NCBI RefSeq assembly: GCF_001457475.1
Contig: NZ_LN831029.1
Coordinates: 1,178,001 to 1,242,000, forward strand
DNA: 64,000 nt
Source of the DNA: Achromobacter xylosoxidans
GTDB taxonomy: Bacteria; Pseudomonadota; Gammaproteobacteria; Burkholderiales; Burkholderiaceae_B
Direction: 5' to 3'
The translations under genes and the position numbers were made by a program. Numbering within the stretch: the stretch's first letter is position 1; each line of letters opens with the position of its first letter. Of this stretch, positions 52,913 to 62,157 are shown piece by piece. The notes under the pieces are model-generated. The model did no database searches. It saw only the letters and a program-made list of their open reading frames with translations, and was not told the origin of the DNA.

Positions 52913-54324
52913 CGCCCGGCCACCCCCAGGCACAGCCAACACCGTGGTGGCGCACGGAAGCGCGCGCCATCATCCTGCTGGCGATACCGCTGATCCTCAC
53001 CAACTTCGCCCATGTAGCACTGACCACGATCGACATCGTGGTTCTCGGCACCCTCGGTGCGCGGGAGCTCGCAGCCGGCGGCTTGGCCATCGTGCTCTTC
53101 AACCAGCTGCGCACAATGGGCACAGGCCTGGTGACTGGCGTCAGCAATCTCGTGGCACAGGCGCATGCGCAGCAGAATCCGGCGCGTGTGCAGGAACTGC
53201 TGGTCGCGGGTCTGTTCTGGGCGACCGTCTCAGGGCTGCTGTTCATTGCTGTGTTGCTGCTGCTGGAACGTCCCCTGGTATGGATCGGCCAAGAACCCGA
53301 GGTCGCTGCCATGACGTTCCAGTACCTCATGCTGGCTGCCCCAGGATTGCTTCCGTGCCTGTGGTTCCAGACCCTGCGGCATTTCACGACGGGACTCAAA
53401 TATCCCGGCCCGCTGCTGGCGATCACGCTGATTTCCATCGTGCTGACGGCCGGCCTGAACTACACCGTGGTCTATGGCAAGTTCGGGGTACCCGCTTTTG
53501 GCTTCCCTGGCGTCGCTTTGACGACTTCGCTGGTTTTCCTGCTGTCGTTTCTAATGTTCCTCGGTGTCGTCATCAAGAATCGGACGCTGGCACCGTACTT
53601 CGTGGCGTCGGGCCTGCGCTGGTCTGGCGAGGCGGTGCGCGCGGTCTGGAAGCTGGGCCTGCCCATTTCTGGAACCTACGCGTCCGAAGCCGGCTTCTTC
53701 AGTGTCCTGACGCTGCTCATCGGGACGCTGGGCATCGAAGCCCTGGCAGCACAGACGGTGCTCAACCAGATCATCTACATCGTGTTCATGATTTCGGCGG
53801 GTATTTCGCACGCGGCGTCCATCCACATCAGCGAAGCATGCGGCGTGGCCAACTATGGCAGGGCGCGCCGGCTGGGCTTTCTCGGCCTGGGCCTGGGGGT
53901 GGTGGCGATGCTGGTCGTGGCGGTGCCCTATGCACTGATCCCGGATGCGATCGTGTCATTGTTCATCTCGGCCGATCAGCGCACCAATGCAACGGCTCTG
54001 GCGCTGGCCGCCACGGGCCTGCTCGTCGCCATCGTGCTGCAGATCTTCGATGCCAGCCAGAACATCGGCAACGGCATTCTGCGCGGCACAGGCGACACCG
54101 TCGGTCCTTTGCGCATTTCCCTGGTGGGTTACTGGCTGGTGGGCTTGCCCTGCGCTTACCTGCTGGGCGTGACTGCGGCATACGGCGTCTACGGCGTGTG
54201 GGTGGGCCAGACGATCGGCCTGGCAGCTACTGCCGCCTTGTTGATCGTGTCCTTTCGCAAACGCATAGCGCGCTTGTCCAGACAGGCCGGCACCGCGGCT
54301 ACCGCCGGAGCCCGCACCGTGTAA
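52906..54324 (+). CDS. MATE-family efflux transporter
   Basis: 472 residues, twelve membrane helices in two similar halves (ILLAIPLILTNFAHVALTTI, then DIVVLGTLGARELAAGGLAI in the first; GILRGTGDTVGPLRISLVGY near the end of the second). MATE proteins are cation-driven exporters. In this operon it is the natural exporter of the newly made chelator (inference). It begins inside the SbnB-like gene (7-base overlap) and ends 18 bases before the aminotransferase. Confidence 0.88.
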   Translation: MVTPGHPQAQPTPWWRTEARAIILLAIPLILTNFAHVALTTIDIVVLGTLGARELAAGGLAIVLFNQLRTMGTGLVTGVSNLVAQAHAQQNPARVQELLVAGLFWATVSGLLFIAVLLLLERPLVWIGQEPEVAAMTFQYLMLAAPGLLPCLWFQTLRHFTTGLKYPGPLLAITLISIVLTAGLNYTVVYGKFGVPAFGFPGVALTTSLVFLLSFLMFLGVVIKNRTLAPYFVASGLRWSGEAVRAVWKLGLPISGTYASEAGFFSVLTLLIGTLGIEALAAQTVLNQIIYIVFMISAGISHAASIHISEACGVANYGRARRLGFLGLGLGVVAMLVVAVPYALIPDAIVSLFISADQRTNATALALAATGLLVAIVLQIFDASQNIGNGILRGTGDTVGPLRISLVGYWLVGLPCAYLLGVTAAYGVYGVWVGQTIGLAATAALLIVSFRKRIARLSRQAGTAATAGARTV

Positions 54325-54342
54325 TCACACAGGAGAGTGACC

Positions 54343-55479
54343 ATGGGTGAGTACGAATGTTCAGATGCCGTGCAATCACTGGTGCGTCCGGAAGTCCTGG
54401 GTCTGCCTGCCTACGATCCTGGAGCAGACCCCGATGCGGTGGGCAGGCAGTACGGCCTGGAGCGAGTGATCAAGCTGTCCAACAACGAGAACCCCTACGG
54501 AATGTCTCCCTTCGCCGCGCAGGCCTTGGGGCGACGCCTGGCGCTGGGGCTCGGGCGCTATCCTGATCCGGCGGGGAAGGACTTGTGCAGTGTCCTGGCC
54601 GATCGCCACGGCACGCGCTGCGACCATGTCATCCTCGGCAATGGTTCCGAGAACATCCTGGAATTGCTGTGCCAGGCGTTCATTAGGCCGGGCGAGCGCG
54701 TCGTGACGCAAGCGCCATGTTTCGGCCTGCACGAGATCTTCCCGCTGATGATGGGAGGCCAGGTCACCAAGGTGCCGGTGACCGGCTCGTTCGCCTGCGA
54801 CCTCCCGGCCTGGCGCCAGACACTGGACCAGCCGGCCAAGATGGTTCTCATCAGCAACCCCTCCAATCCCGTGGGGTCGGCCTTTACCTGGGCCGAACTG
54901 GAAGCGATCGTCCACGCGACACCTCTCGATTGCCTGCTGGTCATCGACGAGGCTTACTTCGAGTACGCCATCGGCGATCCGTCTTATCCGGACGCCTTGC
55001 GGCTGCTGAATACCCTGCAGCGTCCGTGGATCGTGCTGCGCACCTTCTCGAAGGCCCACGGCCTGGCCAGCCTGCGCGTGGGTTATGGCGTTGCCTCCCA
55101 TGCCGGCCTGATCGACGCCCTGCATCGCGTGCGCACGCCGTACAACGTCAATCAGCTGGCCCAGGAGGCCGCCATCGCGGCACTTGAAGACGTCCAGCAT
55201 CTGGTAACGAGTGTGGCGCTGGTGCGCGGCGAACGGGCGCGGCTCAGCGAGGCGCTGGCCCAGGCGGGGCTCCGGGTCGCGCCATCGCTCACCAATTTCC
55301 TGTTCATCGATACCGGCATGGATGCGGCGCAGGTGGTCCAGCGCCTGCTGCGAGAAGGAGTCATCGTCAAGGCCTGGCGCGAGTCCGGCTACCGGACTTT
55401 CATCCGAGCCTCGCTGTCATTGCCGGCCGATAACGACATGTTCCTGAAAGCGTTGCTTGGCTCGCTCTGCCAGCCCTAG
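54343..55479 (+). CDS. HisC-like class I/II aminotransferase
   Basis: 378 residues from the ATG at 54343 with AGGAGAG five bases upstream; a GTG at 54337 is weaker. VIKLSNNENPYG and FSKAHGLASLRVGYG are HisC-type, with PLP lysine Lys237 in the latter, and DEAYFEYA. HisC-like enzymes include histidinol-phosphate aminotransferase and the threonine-phosphate decarboxylase CobD. As the operon has no his genes, a role on a phospho-amino acid or 2-oxo acid of the chelator pathway is likely. Confidence 0.8.
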   Translation: MGEYECSDAVQSLVRPEVLGLPAYDPGADPDAVGRQYGLERVIKLSNNENPYGMSPFAAQALGRRLALGLGRYPDPAGKDLCSVLADRHGTRCDHVILGNGSENILELLCQAFIRPGERVVTQAPCFGLHEIFPLMMGGQVTKVPVTGSFACDLPAWRQTLDQPAKMVLISNPSNPVGSAFTWAELEAIVHATPLDCLLVIDEAYFEYAIGDPSYPDALRLLNTLQRPWIVLRTFSKAHGLASLRVGYGVASHAGLIDALHRVRTPYNVNQLAQEAAIAALEDVQHLVTSVALVRGERARLSEALAQAGLRVAPSLTNFLFIDTGMDAAQVVQRLLREGVIVKAWRESGYRTFIRASLSLPADNDMFLKALLGSLCQP

Positions 55480-55568
55480 GGCGAGCGCGACGCAAAACCT
55501 CCCACGTTGAAAGCAATTGAAGAGTACCCATGCCCCCGTAATCACTGACTGATATCAAGGAGTTCGCT

Positions 55569-56597
55569 ATGCAAACCGCTGAGTCCCGTCCTCACATCAA
55601 GACCCGTGTTTCTGACCTGATCGGCGGTGCGCCGCTGTTGGAACTGCCGGTGGCGCCCGGCAGCGGCCGCGTCCTGCTCAAGCTTGAGCAATTCAACCCG
55701 ACCGGTACCGCCAAGATACGCATGGCGCGCCAGATGGTCGATGAGGCCGAGGCACAGGGCAAGCTCAAACCCGGCGGTTGGATCGTGGAATCCACCTCTG
55801 GCAACACAGGGCTTGGGTTGGCGTTGATCGCGGCGGAACGCGGATACCGCTTCACCGCCGTGGTCGACCATCACTCCAGCACGGACAAACTGCGTGGCAT
55901 GCAGGCCTATGGCGCCGAGTTGATTCGGGTCGGCAGCCCCGACGGGGGACTGGCGACTGCGGATCGGGATGCCACTGCCGCACGCATTGCGGCCGAGCAT
56001 GGCGCTTACTGGACGCAACAGCACAACAATCCGGGCAATGCGAACGGCTACAAGGGTTTGGCCGACGAACTCCGGCAAGTGCTCGGCAACGATATGCATT
56101 TTCTATTCGGTGCCGTTGGCACCGGCGGCTCCCTGTGCGGAACGGGCCGAGCGCTCAAGGCGCACCTTCCCGACCTCAAAGTGATCGGCGTCGAACCGGA
56201 GGGCTCGGTCATCTTCGGTGGCGAGGGGGCACCCTACCACCAGTCGGGGACCGGAACGCCTGCCGGCGCGGAGATCGGCGTGCTGATCGACTACGAACTG
56301 ATCGACGAAGGACTCAAAGTCACCGATAGTCAAGCATTCGAGACCGCACGCTACCTGGCTCGCCACCACGCATTGCTGGTCGGCGGTTCTGCTGGCGGGG
56401 TTATCTACAAGGCGTTGCTGCACGCGAGAACCACCCCCTCTGATTGCACAACCATCGTACTGGTCTGCGATGGCGGGGAGAAGTACCTGAACACGGTATT
56501 CAACGACGAATGGATGCAGGCCAATGGCCTGATCAGTGAAAGTGTGACGCGGGAATTGGACTCGCTATTACAATCCAGGAAACTTGCTGTCTCCTAA
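55569..56597 (+). CDS. sbnA: Cysteine-synthase-fold enzyme, SbnA-like
   Basis: 342 residues with an AAGGAG site. PLP lysine Lys49 is in NPTGTAKIRMA; the substrate loop STSGNTG is at 75-81 and the phosphate loop GTGGS at 184-188. The AKIR variant instead of the usual VKDR is like SbnA and Y4xP. SbnA joins O-phosphoserine and glutamate to N-(1-amino-1-carboxyethyl)-glutamate. Together with the SbnB-like enzyme this would supply 2,3-diaminopropionate. Plain cysteine synthase is less likely in this context. Confidence 0.82.
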   Translation: MQTAESRPHIKTRVSDLIGGAPLLELPVAPGSGRVLLKLEQFNPTGTAKIRMARQMVDEAEAQGKLKPGGWIVESTSGNTGLGLALIAAERGYRFTAVVDHHSSTDKLRGMQAYGAELIRVGSPDGGLATADRDATAARIAAEHGAYWTQQHNNPGNANGYKGLADELRQVLGNDMHFLFGAVGTGGSLCGTGRALKAHLPDLKVIGVEPEGSVIFGGEGAPYHQSGTGTPAGAEIGVLIDYELIDEGLKVTDSQAFETARYLARHHALLVGGSAGGVIYKALLHARTTPSDCTTIVLVCDGGEKYLNTVFNDEWMQANGLISESVTRELDSLLQSRKLAVS

Positions 56598-56621
56598 ATA
56601 CCGATTCAATCATGTGTTGAA

Positions 56622-57014
56622 ATGGACCCCGCAAAGTCTGGCATCTCCGGGCGAATCGTTGCCTGGATCGCGTGTCTCGCCATCCTGCTGGGTTCGCTCG
56701 CGCCAGCGCTGGGCTTGCCTGGGCATGCTGCGCACCACGGAAGCTGGTACGAGTTGTGTCACGATGGCGGCCTGGCCATGGTGTTTATGGCCGATGGCGA
56801 TTGTTCGCAGTCACCCGAGTCGCACGGCGACCATGCATCGCACCACTGTCCCTTATGCTGCGGCCACAGCGCGGGCTGGGCCCTGTTGCCCGCCTCGCCC
56901 GAGATCCCGGCCGCGCCGCAGCAATCCCCGTGTTTTGCAAGCCTCTCTTTCGTCGCCTACACGCCGCACGTGTGGCTTGGCGCGCAGCCGCGCGGCCCTC
57001 CTGTTCATTCCTGA
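56622..57014 (+). CDS. DUF2946-family protein
   Basis: 130 residues. A membrane or signal segment (IVAWIACLAILLGSLAPALG) is followed by a His/Cys-rich part with HASHHCPLCCGHSAGWALLP. DUF2946 proteins are small periplasmic or membrane proteins with a conserved CP.C motif found next to metal-uptake genes, particularly copper and TonB systems. The His/Cys motif suggests metal binding (inference). It lies between the SbnA-like gene and receptor 2. Confidence 0.8.
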   Translation: MDPAKSGISGRIVAWIACLAILLGSLAPALGLPGHAAHHGSWYELCHDGGLAMVFMADGDCSQSPESHGDHASHHCPLCCGHSAGWALLPASPEIPAAPQQSPCFASLSFVAYTPHVWLGAQPRGPPVHS

Positions 57015-57203
57015 ACCGTCCATTTCGCGGCCGATTCATTCGGTTCCTGGCCGGTCTGTGTGTGCTTGACGCACAGATCTCAAGGCGATGCCTGCACGGC
57101 CTTGCCTTGCCCGATTGCCAGGACGCCGGGGCGGCCACGTCACGCACGTCTGCCTGCGCCCATGGTGCATGGCCGCCGTGCTTTCGTTCAGGAACGAACA
57201 ACC

Positions 57204-59354
57204 ATGTCGAACCAAATACCGGCCAGAGGCATTCTGGCCTGCGCGGTTGCCACCGCCTTCAGCCATCCCTTATTCGCCCAGACGACACCAGGCAATGACG
57301 AAGCCATCGTCGAGTTGGAGACCGTGACGATCACGGCTCCGCTCAACCGGGCGCTGGAAGTCAATGCCGGCGCATTCGGCGCCAAGGATCCGCTGGATAT
57401 CCCGCTGTCCATCCAGAGCTACTCGGCCCAAACCATTTCGGAGTCGTCGGCTCGTACGGTTCAGGATGTGCTCGACTACGACCCCTCCGTCACCGGCGCG
57501 TCCTATGGCGGCAGCTTCGACAACTTCCGCATCCGCGGCTTTGTCATGGACAACTTCAACACCGTGCGGCGCGACGGCCTGTCGCTGGCGCCGCACCATG
57601 ATATGCCGCTGGAGCTGTTCGAACGCGTCGATGTGCTGAAGGGGCCATCCGGTTTCCTCTATGGCTTCAACTCGCCCGGGGGCACCGTCAATTACCTCAC
57701 CAAGCGCCCGACACGCGAGCCCTTCACGCAACTGAGCCTGCAAGGCTCCAGTTTGCAGGGCCGCTATGCCGCCATCGACACCAGCCACTCGGCTTTCGAC
57801 GGAAAGCTTGGCTGGCGGTTCAATGCCGGTTACGAGAAAAACGGCGACTTCGACCATGCCTATGACCTGGAGCGCAAGTTCATCGGCCTGAGCGCGGATC
57901 TGCGGATCAGCGACCGGGCCTTGCTGCAACTGAGCGCTGACTACTCGTCAAAGACCAATCTGGCCGATCCGCTGCTGCGCGCCGACCAGAGCGGACGGGC
58001 CGATCCGCTGGATCCGTCCAGCTACGTGCTGCCGCCCAGGGTGGATCAGCGTGCTGCCCTGGCACCCTCGTGGTTTCGCCACAAGACCGAAGGACAGAAC
58101 ATCGACGCCAAGTTCGAATACACGCTCAGCCCCCGATGGACCTCGGTCACGCAGGCCAACTTCTCCCGCGTCAAACGCGATGGCGGTTTCAACGACCTGT
58201 TCGACATCCAGCTCAACGGCGACATTGGCTATGCGGACTACTATGTCTCCCGGGGCGAAGTGTTCAGCACCTGGTCGCTGCAAAGCTACCTGGCAGGCCA
58301 ATTCCTCGCGGGAGATATGCTGCACGACGTATTCTTCGGCGCCAGCCACAAGCAGTTCAGGGATCGCAGTCCTTACTGGGATTTCGTGAAAAGCGGCGGT
58401 GCCCTGACGCCGGGAGACGTATCGGTGGGGAACATCCTGAACCCGGTACAGCCGCCACGCTGGGATTTCGGCCCGGAGAACGATGTGGAGTTCCACACCA
58501 CGGTCAAGGAAAGCTCGGTCTTCGCCAGCGATCTGATCACGCTCAATGACCAGTTCCAGGTGCTGCTCGGTGGCCGCTACATCCAGTACCGTGCGCGTCA
58601 GCTCTCGGCCGATGCGCTGCCGCAGGATAAGAACGTGTTCGTGCCGACTGGCGCGCTGATCTACCGGCCGGCCGAAAGCGTGATGACCTACCTGAGCTAT
58701 ACGCGCGGCTTCGAGAAAGGCGAGTACGCACCGTTCTATGTCCACAACGCCAACCAGCCGTCGGACGCCATCGCGTCCGAACAGGTGGAAATCGGCCTGA
58801 AGGCGGACATCAACGCCTGGTTGAACCTGGGCATCGCGGCCTTCAACATCGAGCGCGATGCCAACTATGTGAATCTGGACAACTACTTCGTCAGTGGAGG
58901 GAAGTACCGCCACCGAGGCATCGAAGCGACGGGCACGGCAAAGCTGGACCAGCAATGGACGCTGCTGGGAAATCTGGCCTATCTGGATACCGAACTGCGC
59001 GGCGTGACCGATACGAGCGTGCTCGGCAAACGCAGCGAAGGGGTGCCGCGCTGGAAAGGGACGTTGGGGGTGCGCTATGCCTTCGCGGACGTTCCCGGCC
59101 TGTCGGTGGACAGCACCCTCAGCTACACCGGCAGCCGCCCGGTGGATGCGCAGAACAGCGGCTTCATTCCAGGCTACACGTTGTGGGATGCCGGCGTCAG
59201 CTACGAAACCAGGCTCGGTGGCGTCCCCACCACCTTGCGCCTGCACGGCAAGAACCTGACCAACAAGTACTACTATGCCAGCGCGTTGTACCAAGGCGGT
59301 CTGCTGGTGGGGCGCGGGCGTGAGGTGTTCCTGTCGGCCCAGGTGCGTTTCTGA
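57204..59354 (+). CDS. TonB-dependent receptor, metallophore type (paralogue 2)
   Basis: 716 residues from the ATG at 57204; the frame from 57060 is leader run-on. Signal peptide ends HPLFAQT. TonB box region ELETVTITAPL; plug FDNFRIRGFVMDNFNTVRRD and FERVDVLKGPSGFLYGFNSP; terminal residue Phe (AQVRF). It matches paralogue 1 along the full length, including the stretch SGRADPLDPSSYVLPPR. It is followed one base later by the PepSY gene, a frequent receptor partner. Confidence 0.88.
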   Translation: MSNQIPARGILACAVATAFSHPLFAQTTPGNDEAIVELETVTITAPLNRALEVNAGAFGAKDPLDIPLSIQSYSAQTISESSARTVQDVLDYDPSVTGASYGGSFDNFRIRGFVMDNFNTVRRDGLSLAPHHDMPLELFERVDVLKGPSGFLYGFNSPGGTVNYLTKRPTREPFTQLSLQGSSLQGRYAAIDTSHSAFDGKLGWRFNAGYEKNGDFDHAYDLERKFIGLSADLRISDRALLQLSADYSSKTNLADPLLRADQSGRADPLDPSSYVLPPRVDQRAALAPSWFRHKTEGQNIDAKFEYTLSPRWTSVTQANFSRVKRDGGFNDLFDIQLNGDIGYADYYVSRGEVFSTWSLQSYLAGQFLAGDMLHDVFFGASHKQFRDRSPYWDFVKSGGALTPGDVSVGNILNPVQPPRWDFGPENDVEFHTTVKESSVFASDLITLNDQFQVLLGGRYIQYRARQLSADALPQDKNVFVPTGALIYRPAESVMTYLSYTRGFEKGEYAPFYVHNANQPSDAIASEQVEIGLKADINAWLNLGIAAFNIERDANYVNLDNYFVSGGKYRHRGIEATGTAKLDQQWTLLGNLAYLDTELRGVTDTSVLGKRSEGVPRWKGTLGVRYAFADVPGLSVDSTLSYTGSRPVDAQNSGFIPGYTLWDAGVSYETRLGGVPTTLRLHGKNLTNKYYYASALYQGGLLVGRGREVFLSAQVRF

Positions 59355-59355
59355 A

Positions 59356-60591
59356 ATGTTCAAACACGTTCGAGGGGCATGCCTGCGACTGCACCGATGG
59401 TTCGGCCTGGCCGGCGCGGCCTTCCTGGTACTGGTCGGCCTGACCGGCAGCGTGCTGGCTTTCTATGAGGAACTGGATGCCTGGGTGAATCCGCAGTTCC
59501 TGGCACCGGCCAGGCCGGATCAGGCGCCCCTGGATCTGGCGGCGCTGGCCGCGCGTGCGCAACGCCTCGCGCCGGAGGCGCAGGTGGTGGAAGCGACCTG
59601 GCGCAACCAGGGCCGCCAGGCGGAAATCCGCGTGCGCCCCTGGCCTGACGGCATGCCGCCCGATCTCGCCTTCGACAGCATCCTGCTCGATCCCTGGACT
59701 GGCGAGGAATTGGGGAGGCGCACCTGGGGCGACATACGGCAAGGAAGGGTCAATCTGCTGCCGTTCATCTACCGGCTGCACTATGAACTGGCCGTGGGAC
59801 AGCCCGGTTTGATGCTGCTTGGCCTGGTGGCGCTGGGTTGGACGCTGGATTGCTTCATCGGCCTGCTGCTGACCCTGCCCATGCCCGCACCACGCACAAG
59901 TCCCCACAAGCATGCCAAAGGCTTTTGGTCACGGTGGGCGCCCGCATGGCAGATCAGGCATCCGGCCTCCGGCACACGGCGGCTGTTCGATCTGCACCGG
60001 GCTTTCAGCCTGTGGTGCTGGGCAGTGCTGCTGGTGTTTGCCTGGTCCAGCGTGTCGTTCAACCTGCCGTCGGTCTATGAGCCGGTGATGCGCGCGCTGA
60101 GCGGTTACCAGGCTCCCGCAGCGGTGGCCATATCTCACATGGAAACCAACACGGGCCTGAGTGCCCCCGCGTCATGGCCGCAGGCACTGGCCCGGGCGCG
60201 TGCTCTGATGGCCGAACAGGCCACACGGCAAGGTTTCGCCGTTGACAGGGAGGTCATGCTGCGCTTCCTTCCGGATGACGCGATATGGCTGTATCGCACC
60301 CGCTCCGAGCGCGACGTGTTGGAGCGCCGTGGCGCGACCGATTTGTACTTCAATGCGGTCACCGGAGATTTGGTCAAGCTTCGATTGCCAACCGGGAGCC
60401 AGGCAGGCGAGACGGTCACGCACTGGCTCTATGCCCTGCATGTGGCAGACGTCTGGGGATGGCCATGGAGGTTTGCCGTCGCGGCACTGGGCATCATTGT
60501 GGTAATGCTGTCGGTGACGGGGTGCATCATCTGGATGCGCAAGCGTGGTGCCAGACGCGGGCGCCCAGGTCATGGGGTCAAACAGGAGTGA
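59356..60591 (+). CDS. PepSY-associated transmembrane protein
   Basis: 411 residues from the ATG at 59356; the frame from 59275 is run-on. The start LRLHRWFGLAGAAFLVLVGL has the HRW motif of PepSY_TM proteins; further helices lie near 155-175, 215-235 and 375-395, with PepSY domains between them (one ends in GDLVKLRLPT). Such proteins often follow TonB receptors and in some cases (FpvG-like) reduce the metal or help release it in the periplasm. It is the last gene of the metallophore operon. Confidence 0.85.
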   Translation: MFKHVRGACLRLHRWFGLAGAAFLVLVGLTGSVLAFYEELDAWVNPQFLAPARPDQAPLDLAALAARAQRLAPEAQVVEATWRNQGRQAEIRVRPWPDGMPPDLAFDSILLDPWTGEELGRRTWGDIRQGRVNLLPFIYRLHYELAVGQPGLMLLGLVALGWTLDCFIGLLLTLPMPAPRTSPHKHAKGFWSRWAPAWQIRHPASGTRRLFDLHRAFSLWCWAVLLVFAWSSVSFNLPSVYEPVMRALSGYQAPAAVAISHMETNTGLSAPASWPQALARARALMAEQATRQGFAVDREVMLRFLPDDAIWLYRTRSERDVLERRGATDLYFNAVTGDLVKLRLPTGSQAGETVTHWLYALHVADVWGWPWRFAVAALGIIVVMLSVTGCIIWMRKRGARRGRPGHGVKQE

Positions 60592-60755
60592 TCGGTAGAT
60601 AGGTGCGGGATCTGGGATGAGACGAGCGGCGTACCCGTTGCGCGTCGCTCTCAGGTGACATCCTCGTACTGGACTTCTCCACAAGCGGCGACTTGAAAAC
60701 GGGTATGCCGCGTTTCCTATTCTTTGTCGCGGTGTAAGGCGGCATCGGTTGCACT

Positions 60756-60778
60756 ACCCCTATCTTGAACTTAGGGGT
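60756..60778. promoter_or_regulatory. Inverted repeat upstream of tra copy B
   Basis: ACCCCTA - 9 bases - TAGGGGT is a perfect 7-bp inverted repeat ending 5 bases before the PFL_4709 copy B start. No such repeat precedes copy A. It could be an operator or block translation as a hairpin. Nothing else is visible in the 192-base gap after the PepSY gene. Confidence 0.4.
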
Positions 60779-60783
60779 ACGGC

Positions 60784-61215
60784 ATGCATCACTATTTCTC
60801 GCTGGCTTGCACCAAGCGGCTGTGCCTCGTGGCAGGAGTCACCACAGCGCTTTTCTCTGTCGGCGCCTTGCAGGCACAAACCTGGGTCATCATCGATCAG
60901 GCCCATCCCGTTACCGGCACTGCGGATCGGCAGATCCTGCTGGACGCTGCCACGCACATCGAAGCGGAACTCTCCGCAGACCTCCCGGCGGATCCAGCAC
61001 GGGCCACCGCGCTCGTTCAGCAACGCCTGACGCACGGCGATGTTGAGTTGCAGCGCCAGATCGGCGCGACCTATCAGGGCGTCGCCGACGCCTGGAGCCT
61101 GGGGATCACCAAGATTCCAGCCGTGATCGTGGATCAAAGCTATGTGGTTTATGGCGAGCCTGATGTCGTCCGATCGGTCGCACTGATCGAGGCGCACCGG
61201 AGGGCCAAACCATGA
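60784..61215 (+). CDS. ICE protein, PFL_4709 family (TIGR03757), copy B
   Basis: 143 residues with a signal peptide (ending around GALQAQT). The C-terminal YQGVADAWSLGITKIPAVIV then YVVYGEPDV is nearly the same as in copy A, while the N-terminal half is much more diverged. It begins a second tra tail after 31 kb of cargo. The reading frame is intact and overlaps PFL_4710 copy B by 4 bases. Confidence 0.87.
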   Translation: MHHYFSLACTKRLCLVAGVTTALFSVGALQAQTWVIIDQAHPVTGTADRQILLDAATHIEAELSADLPADPARATALVQQRLTHGDVELQRQIGATYQGVADAWSLGITKIPAVIVDQSYVVYGEPDVVRSVALIEAHRRAKP

Positions 61216-62147
61216 AACGCCTCCGCCGTCGGCGCATCGGTCTCGCCGCCATTCTGTTGGTCACCGCGACATCGTCGTTCGCCCTCAACACCGCCACCAT
61301 CGTCGCGTCCGCGCTGTCGCCTGACTGCCTGGAGTATCGGGTGACGGGGATCTGCTACTGGCTGTACTGCACCTGGGGCGGCTGCACCGTGCGCACGCCG
61401 ATCAAGGTGCGGCACTACGTGCCCGATGCGGTCGTGTCCTCGTACAGCAACATCAGCGAGAACCCGTGGATCGAGGTGCGCGCGATGAGCCTGCCCAATC
61501 CCACCGCGCAGGCCGGTGGAGATGGCACCACTAACGAGGGCCACGAGAACAACCTGGCGAAGTTCAAGAATGCCGACGCCATCGGCCACCTCGCCGCCGA
61601 GGTGTTCGCCCAGTTCGCCGCGGGCTTCGGCTATAGCTGCGAGGGGGCAGGCACCGCCTTCATGCCGTATCTGCTGAGCACCCTGGACACGGTGGGCTGG
61701 CGCTACAACGTACCCGAAGCGGTATACCCGGAGTCGTTGATCCCGGGCATGCGCGAAATCGGCGCGCGCAGCACCTTGAACCTGTGGGGCAACGTGTATC
61801 CCAGGGGTGGATTTCTGCACCAAGCCGATGACCACAAGGCCGGAGCCGTGGTCTCCCAGCGTGCTGGTGACATCGTCACACGGCGCGGCCAACTGCACGT
61901 CTATCAGCCGCTGCTGGCCAGTTCGCGACCGGGATATTGGCCGGCTGGGGCGTTGGTGGAGAGCGATGCGTCCACTGGCAAGTGGCAAGAGCTGACGCCG
62001 CGACTGTCGTCCTCGTGCGCGGTATTTCCGCATAACGGTGTCCTGACTCAAGCCCAGCGAGGCGACTACGCCTGGACTTTGTGGCGCCCGTACAACTGCT
62101 GCCAGCGCCGTGGGCAGACCTTCCTGTGCAGCGTGGATTTCAACTGA
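61212..62147 (+). CDS. ICE protein, PFL_4710 family (TIGR03756, TraU-like), copy B
   Basis: 311 residues (copy A 315). It has the same Cys-rich start (YRVTGICYWLYCTWGGC) and paired Cys near the end (NCCQRRGQ). The Cys in YFCAGAG of copy A is kept as YSCEGAG. The body is about 85% identical by eye, so it is a homologue from a related ICE and not a recent duplicate. Probably secreted and functional. Confidence 0.88.
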   Translation: MKRLRRRRIGLAAILLVTATSSFALNTATIVASALSPDCLEYRVTGICYWLYCTWGGCTVRTPIKVRHYVPDAVVSSYSNISENPWIEVRAMSLPNPTAQAGGDGTTNEGHENNLAKFKNADAIGHLAAEVFAQFAAGFGYSCEGAGTAFMPYLLSTLDTVGWRYNVPEAVYPESLIPGMREIGARSTLNLWGNVYPRGGFLHQADDHKAGAVVSQRAGDIVTRRGQLHVYQPLLASSRPGYWPAGALVESDASTGKWQELTPRLSSSCAVFPHNGVLTQAQRGDYAWTLWRPYNCCQRRGQTFLCSVDFN

Positions 62148-62157
62148 GGGCACTACC

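Noticed and set aside
52944..54350. Rightward 468-codon frame overlapping the MATE gene in another phase
   Set aside because: His/Arg-rich shadow frame; the MATE frame shows twelve helices and operon overlaps.
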